A DNA stretch of 64,000 nt from Bimuria novae-zelandiae CBS 107.79 (lineage: Eukaryota > Ascomycota > Dothideomycetes > Pleosporales > Didymosphaeriaceae), in NCBI GenBank assembly GCA_010015655.1, contig ML976674.1, forward strand, positions 62,001-126,000. Reading direction: 5' to 3'. A program made the position numbers and the translations under genes. The notes beneath the pieces are model-generated. The model searched no databases, was not told the origin of the DNA, and saw only the letters and a program-made list of their open reading frames with translations. This document shows, in pieces, positions 58,401 through 64,000 of this stretch (positions are counted from its first letter, which is position 1; every line of letters begins with the position of its first letter).

Positions 58401-60312
58401 AATGCCTTTATTAACACCGCTACTAGTAACACTCCTTGCACAACTAATGGTAGGAGGCGATTAAGCTAGACTACCCTAAGAGTTATAAATAGGGCAGTTG
58501 CAAACAAGCGCATAGGCCGCAGCCTTTATAGTAGGCACTAAAGCTAGTAGTAACGGCAAATACGAAGGCAAGGTTCTTAATAAGGCGTAGCTTCGACGAA
58601 TAATTATATTAGATAAGAAGCTATATTAAAGCGTGCTTCTAGAGCCACCTACATGCTAAAGCAAGCTCGAAGATCACCCTCTTTATAATATGTAGAAGGA
58701 AGCAGAACGTTCCCATCTACAGAGCTATAAGGAAATAAAGTCTTAGAGCGAGGTCGCAGCAGCTCTAGTGAAGGCAGCAGGCCATTAAATCCTTAACTAT
58801 ATGTGGGTATACACCTACAAGTTCGATAAACACTATTAACTATAGAAGTGTAAGGCAAAGCTGGTAGTGCGGGGCGATTAATAGTAGTACCTAACCTCGC
58901 AAGAAACCTACGCCGTAATACTTACAGGACAATCCTTTCGCATGCTTATAGCGATTGTAGCTTGGTTCGACCTAGAGCTTATCTAATATAACGTTACGAA
59001 CGCGTTTATTCACGCAAAGCTGGACAGAGAAATCTACATAAGAATGCCCCGCGGATACTCGCGAGCAGGCATAGTCCTTAAACTATACAAAGCACTGTAT
59101 AGACTGCGCATATCTCTACTGCTCTAGCAAAGAGAGTTCACATTAACGCTCCGTGATATTGGCTTTAAAACAGTGCCCCACGAGCTATGCTGCCTTATTA
59201 AGGACGGTATTATTATCTTCTTCTATGTGGATAATCTTATTATCGCCTATTAGAAGAATCACGAGCCTGCAGCAAAAGTAGCTATTAAAGAGATAAGAAC
59301 TAAATTTACCCTTACTAGCAGGAAAGACCTGCAATAGTTTTTAGGAATTAAAATTATTAGGGACTGCTTAAACAGAAAGATCTAGCTTTTATAAGCATTA
59401 TACATTGACAAAATATCGCGCCTTATTAATTACTATAAGATTCGCCATAATACCCCGATAGGTTTAATCGAATTACTCTTAAGAACAGGACTAGCTAGTA
59501 AGGGTGAGATTAATTAATACTAGCGTAAAGTCGGATTAATTCTCTATGCTATAGTTATAACTCGACTAGATATTACCTTTACAAGCTTTAGATTATCACG
59601 ATTCTTATCTAACCCAAGCAAAGAGCATTAAGTAGCTACTAACTAAGTTCTCCTCTATCTTGCTAATACTAAATTACTAGGTCTTTAGCTTAGGGGTGTA
59701 GATATTCTAGAAGTAGCAAGCAACGCATCCTTTGCAGATAATACACTTAATTATAAGAGTTTATAAGGATACATTATTAAGCTATTTAGCGGCCTAATTG
59801 CCTGGAAAGCAAGCAAGCAAGATATAGTCACTATATTAATAATAGAGGCCGAACCTCTAGCGCTTTTATAAGTGGCTAAGGAGGCCATCTTTACTTCACG
59901 ATTACTCTAGAAGCTCTAGATCGCTATAAGCAATCACCCAATTATAATTAATTATAATAATTAATAAACTATTTGCCTAATTACTGAAGAGATCGCAAAG
60001 CTGCAGACTAAGCTCCGCTATATAGATATCTATAATTACTAGCTAAGACAAGAAGTCACACTTAGGAAAATTAAGGTAGACTATTAACGCTCAGAAGACA
60101 TAGTTGTAGATAGACTTACAAAGGCCTTGCTAGTGAACAAATGGAGCAAGTTTCTGAATAAGCTAGGACTTAAAGATATATTAGACAAGATCACTGATTA
60201 AGAGGTTGCCCTGTAGGATTTACAGCAGAGGATAGAGGCCTTTAAGTTAGAATAATAGATAGATAAATAATGCAAAGGTCTAGCTTAAGGATAAGCCCAA
60301 GCTGAGGGGGTG

Positions 60313-60537
60313 TGTCCGATTATATGGCCTCTATCTGTTGTGGATATGAGGCTGGAGCACTCTCTCTTTTGTACTATTTTAAATAGGGCTAGCGCTGCAG
60401 CGGCACTTATTTGGAGCCTCGCACACATTTGTATTCTAGACATAGATAGAACACGAACATCATTAATTAATTATCGCATCCATCAAATTCTCATCATTGC
60501 ATTATCTTAAAGTGACAGAACACTATCAAATCTGACA
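60313..60537 (+). repeat. 3' LTR of the nested Copia
   Basis: 225 bp, TGTCCGATT to TCTGACA, followed by AAAAT. Differences from the 5' LTR are transitions. Confidence 0.95.
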
Positions 60538-62110
60538 AAAATTAAGAAAGGTAACGAGTAGAAGACAGCATTTAGGACACGCTATAGACTATTTAAATAT
60601 ATAGTTATACCTTTTAGACTTACTAAAGTACTAGTAACCTTTTAAGCACTAGTTAATAATATACTATGTAACTACCTAAACATATTTATTATTGCTTATA
60701 TAGACGACATTCTCGTCTTCTCTAAAAATCAATTAGACCACGTATTACATATATAGACGGTACAAATAGCACTAAATGACGCATACCTACGAATTAAGCT
60801 AATAAAGTGTAAATTCTATATAATAAGACTAGAATTTCTAAGACATAGTATTAGTATAAATAGAATTAAAATAGTACTAGATAAAATTAAATATATTAAG
60901 AACTAGCTAATACTAAAAACTATAAAGAATATTTAAGAATTCTTAGAATTCTATAAATTTAATTAAAAATTTATTAGGGACTACGCAAACATTATAATGC
61001 CCTTAATAAACCTTATAAAGAAGGATATACTATTTATATAGATAGTAAAGTGTAGAATATTATTCTAACTCTTAAACATAGTATGTATTATGCTACTAGC
61101 ACTTACCTACTTTCAGGATAGAGAACTACTACGATTTAAAATAGACGTAAGCGACCTTGCGATGGGCGCATGCGTAAAATAGGAAAAGAATGGCAAATGG
61201 CATCTAATTGCATACTACTTAAGAAAGTTCAACGACGTCGAAACACAATACAACGTATACAATAAGGAACTCTACGCTATCATGAAAGCATTAAAGTACT
61301 AGAGGATCTACGCCCTTAGCTACTTAATGCTAAAAATCTATATAGATTATAAGAATTTATTACGGTTTATAACTACTAATGAACTTACACCATAACAATA
61401 GTAATAGTTATAAACTACTGGATAATATAAATTTAAAGTTATCTATATAGTAAAAAAGAAAAATAGATAAGTAGACGTACTTAGTTAATAAAGTAACTTT
61501 ATAAGAAAAAAGTAAAAACCTATTCTATAATACTAAGAAAAAATAAGGATAGATCTCTTAAACCTATAATAGAACTTAATTAACTCCTTATTATTATACG
61601 AGAAGTATCTAAGGAACTATAAACTAAAATTATATAATAATACTATAATAACTTAGTGTACGGACACCTAGGTATTAGGAAGATAATAGAACTTATCTAG
61701 TAAAACTATAGCTTTAAAGGAATTAAGGAAGTAGGAGCTATATATATCTGCAAATGCATAGATTACCAACGTAATAAGTATATAATATATCTTAAATATA
61801 GAGAAATGCAAGCAATCTAAATACTAGTTACACTATAGGAAGACATTGCTATAGATTTTATTATATAACTACTAAGATTAAAAGATCCTGCAATAGGAAT
61901 TAGTTATAATATAATACTAAATATTATCTATTAATTTACTAAATACGTGGAATTACTACTATATTAAAAAATAACTATAGTAAAGGAACTCGCATTCCTT
62001 ATCTTAAATTAACTTATATAATACTTTAGTATTCTAAATATAATTATTAGCGATAGAGATAAACTCTTTACTTTAAACTACTAGATAACGCTTATAGTAC
62101 TTATTAAAAT

Positions 62111-62326
62111 TGTCGGTTCACAGGTAGCAAGGAATAAACAAGTAACTCTCTGTCTTTGGTATCTGGTGTCTGTCTTGTCTTGTGTGTGTGCTATAATAGT
62201 TCTATATACCTTCCTTCCAGTTCTTGTGGATGTGATAGAGTACCAGGTGGTGTAGAGGCGAAGGGGTTTCGGTACAGTATTAGGTTAACTAGAAGTGAGG
62301 GGGCACAGGGGTATGATAGGGTTACA
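62111..62326 (-). repeat. Probable 3' LTR of the minus-strand Copia at 62111
   Basis: Starts TGTCGG at the exact break in the Gypsy frame; the right end is placed at GTTACA before a TAATTCCCTT pyrimidine tract and is tentative, since the partner LTR is outside the window. Composition is much less AT-rich than its surroundings. Confidence 0.6.
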
Positions 62327-64000
62327 TAATTCCCTTAGTGCGAAAGGCGAGGCTGTGCAGACACTGGCAGCTTTTCTTTTATAGTAAAAACAAGTGTGGA
62401 TTAGGTGTACACTCGCTGGAGAGGCTGTTTGCGAAAGTCGGAAGGTAATAACTATAGTAGTTGTTATAATTATTATTGTTAGAGCTAGTTTGCAGGGTCC
62501 TTACGTGTTACCTATCTATTAACTTGTACGCGCAGCGAGTTTATACTAATAAAAGTTTCTAGGGCTTTGTTTAGCGATATTTTTGTTATAGCGTTGGTAG
62601 GGTTATCTTAGCCATTTACCTATCGAATCTTAAACAACTCCCTTCTCTTATATGATTGACGTAAGGCCATAATATTAATTATTAGTCGTTTTTCCTTAGT
62701 CGTTCCTAGCTTGACAATACACTCATACAGTGAGTATGAGTCCGTATAAACTACTAGGGGGAGAGATAGCAGACTAAGCTGCTTTGTAACCATGGCAAGC
62801 GTCGAGGTAATAGAGTATACGAGGTTAACGCCTCTTACTATTGCGTAGATTTCTAATGCAAGTACGCTCCGGGTCACGCGTTTACTCTTTATAGAGCTCT
62901 AGTAAATAAGATTACTATAAATAGTAAACTCTGCGTCAGCAATATCTTCTATAGCTACTATAATTATGTAGCTAATCTGGCTACTTAAATCTTTGTTGTT
63001 TACGAAGAAGCTGTTAACAAAAATAAAGACTTTAGCCTAAGCCAGGTTAAGTGCCTTATAGGTGAGGCCACGATTAAGATTGTTTAGTTGCTACTATAGG
63101 CGTTTATTTAACGCGTTAACGTCGTTGGCGGTAGGCTCCTTAGTTTGTGTAGTAATAGAGAGGTTAAAAGTTGCCTCTAATTAGTAGATACTTGCGATGT
63201 AGGCGCCGCGAGCTCTCTGCTTAACGTACTATTATTAATAGTTAGCTAAGCTTGCGTTAATAAGATAAATCTTCTTGCCCTAATCCTTTTGTTATAGTAA
63301 GAGCTTACTAGTGTAATCAATCGATAGGACGTAGCTATTAAAAATTAATAGAGTAGTAGGTGTTAGCTTCTCCTTTAGCTTAGCTATAAATGTTAACTCC
63401 TTCTCCTCTAGGTTAGAGAAACGTTTATTCGCAAGGATAAGTGTGTCGTTAGTCTGCATGCTTACTATGCTAAAGGCGTCCTAAGTAGTAGTTATAAGCA
63501 GGCATGGATCATACGTTAAGGTCTCTATGTAAAGCTTTTCCTTGTAATAAGCGCTGTATATTGCCCACTAATAGGTACTGGCTTTAGCTAGGCCGTATAG
63601 AGGCTTCTTAACTATCATGACTATGCCAGGTGGATACTTGTATTTAATTTCCTTAGGTAAGTGGGTGATAACTACTTAGTTAAGCTTTATACGTGACTAT
63701 ACGTATGCTTAGGTAATATCTTATAGCTAGAGCGAGATCTCTCTATTTATTAACAGAACTCTATTACGCATAAGTGAAGGAGCAATAGCTAGTATAATTC
63801 GTTAGCTAGCTCGCTAGATAGTTAGTAATTAGGTAAGGATTATTACTTTGCCATCGTCTTAATAGCCTTGTACTACAAGACGTAATTTCTTATATAGGGT
63901 AGTAATAGTTTTATCTTTAATTTCGCGTACTAGTCGCGATTTAAAAATCCGTCCTTAGTGCTTACCGGGATCGTATTGTTTAAAGCGGAAGACTCTATTA
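62111..64000 (-). mobile_element. Ty1/Copia retrotransposon on the minus strand, 3' part, inserted in the Gypsy element
   Basis: The Gypsy integrase reading stops at AAAAT (62106-62110) and new sequence starts TGTCGGTTCA. A probable 216-bp 3' LTR (62111-62326, ending GGGTTACA) is followed by a pyrimidine tract. Reading leftward on the minus strand from 64000, reverse transcriptase and RNase H of a fungal Copia type follow, with PCLLITTT-like and KRVTRSVLALEIYAIV motifs. A stop-free stretch at 62877-62620 encodes part of RNase H (LPLVVYTDSYSLYECIVKLG). The 5' part lies beyond the window, so the target duplication cannot be checked. Confidence 0.8.

Larger units (their letters stand above)
55231..60537 (+). 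mobile_element. Full-length Ty1/Copia retrotransposon nested in the Gypsy element
   Basis: The 5307-bp element has 225-bp LTRs (55231-55455, 60313-60537) and target duplication AAAAT (55226-55230, 60538-60542). Plus-strand domains read through stops: the pre-integrase and integrase start near 57300-57505, with a clean 61-codon stretch (VKCNACGKAKLK, GPGERVVIDFHDYEAD); reverse transcriptase near 58800-59340 (MWVYTYKFDKHY, FIHAKLDREIYIRMPRGYS), where the catalytic box reads YVDN at 59224-59235, its second Asp lost by RIP-type changes; RNase H follows to about 60200. A purine-rich GCTGAGGGGG tract precedes the 3' LTR. Confidence 0.95.
51990..62110 (+). mobile_element. Ty3/Gypsy retrotransposon, RIP-mutated, split by two Copia insertions
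   Basis: An LTR-like part with TGGGAC repeats and a TATA-like box (about 52120-52185) precedes Gag (about 52620-53000, GDAFK and YLARANIEGDTIDKIIKNYN). A perfect CCHC zinc knuckle is at 53226-53267 (CYICGKLGHIARNC). Reverse transcriptase begins near 55010 (GYIRLLKLLVASPF, LRPCVNYRKLNN), is interrupted at 55230 and resumes at 60543 (GNE, KTAFRTRYRLF), with an intact YIDD at 60697-60708. RNase H (RFKIDVSDLAMGACVK, about 61130) and the start of integrase (to 62110) follow, defining Gypsy order. Pervasive stops make it a fossil. The 5' boundary is approximate and the 3' LTR lies outside the window. Confidence 0.88.

Noticed and set aside
60310..60510. 66-aa open frame near 60.4 kb
   Set aside because: It lies entirely in the 3' LTR of the nested Copia and its boundary.

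Overview
The window is a piece of a filamentous ascomycete (Pezizomycotina) chromosome, most likely a Dothideomycete-type genome. The reasons are eukaryotic housekeeping genes (RFC3, ARPC3, TRM6, a MINDY deubiquitinase) with short introns (46-166 nt) carrying GT/AG borders and CTAAC/CTGAC-like branch sites, and a sharp alternation between balanced-composition gene islands and very AT-rich blocks packed with TpA dinucleotides and stop codons. Those blocks show the pattern left by repeat-induced point mutation (RIP, C to T mainly at CpA). No bacterial, phage or CRISPR features were seen, and no tRNA or rRNA gene was recognised.

Layout. 1-2991: RIP-mutated Ty1/Copia remnant on the minus strand. 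3.1-6.2 kb: island with a GliT-type thioredoxin-reductase-like gene, an assembly gap and an (ACT)n tract. 6.2-11.8 kb: RIP-mutated block with two different pogo/Fot1-type transposase remnants and a 450-bp solo LTR. 11.8-16.3 kb: an unknown 421-aa gene and a convergent CFAS-like methyltransferase. 16344-18374: a Fot1-like DNA transposon with clear terminal inverted repeats. 18.4-33.2 kb: the main gene island, with an unknown 484-aa protein, ARPC3 and RFC3 head to head, an unusual ~100-bp repeat array beside a long (AC)n tract, TRM6 and a MINDY deubiquitinase head to head, a tail-anchored-like protein, and a damaged secreted or surface protein gene. 33219-38757: a full-length Copia element. 38.8-44.7 kb: island with a 182-bp solo LTR, two head-to-head paralogous four-helix membrane protein genes of no family I recognise, and a DAO-type FAD oxidoreductase. 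44687-50292: a full-length minus-strand Copia. 50.5-64 kb: a truncated pogo element, then a Ty3/Gypsy element split by a complete Copia (55231-60537) and again by a minus-strand Copia (62111 to the window end).

How it works together. The housekeeping genes act in replication-clamp loading, actin branching, tRNA m1A58 methylation and ubiquitin removal, and form no pathway with each other. Two divergent pairs probably share promoters. The repeat blocks look like a RIP-silenced transposon graveyard in which insertion order can be read from nesting and target-site duplications. Three full-length Copia families and one remnant carry the same primer-binding site after the 5' LTR, which matches priming by a half molecule of initiator tRNA-Met. 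The points most worth a second look are the paralogous membrane protein pair, the two-block repeat array at 23.5-24.9 kb, the C-terminal CaaX box on the MINDY deubiquitinase, and possible RIP leakage into the gene beside the 33.2-kb Copia. Exon coordinates were read by eye from splice sites and reading frame. All family assignments come from motif recognition, not from a search.
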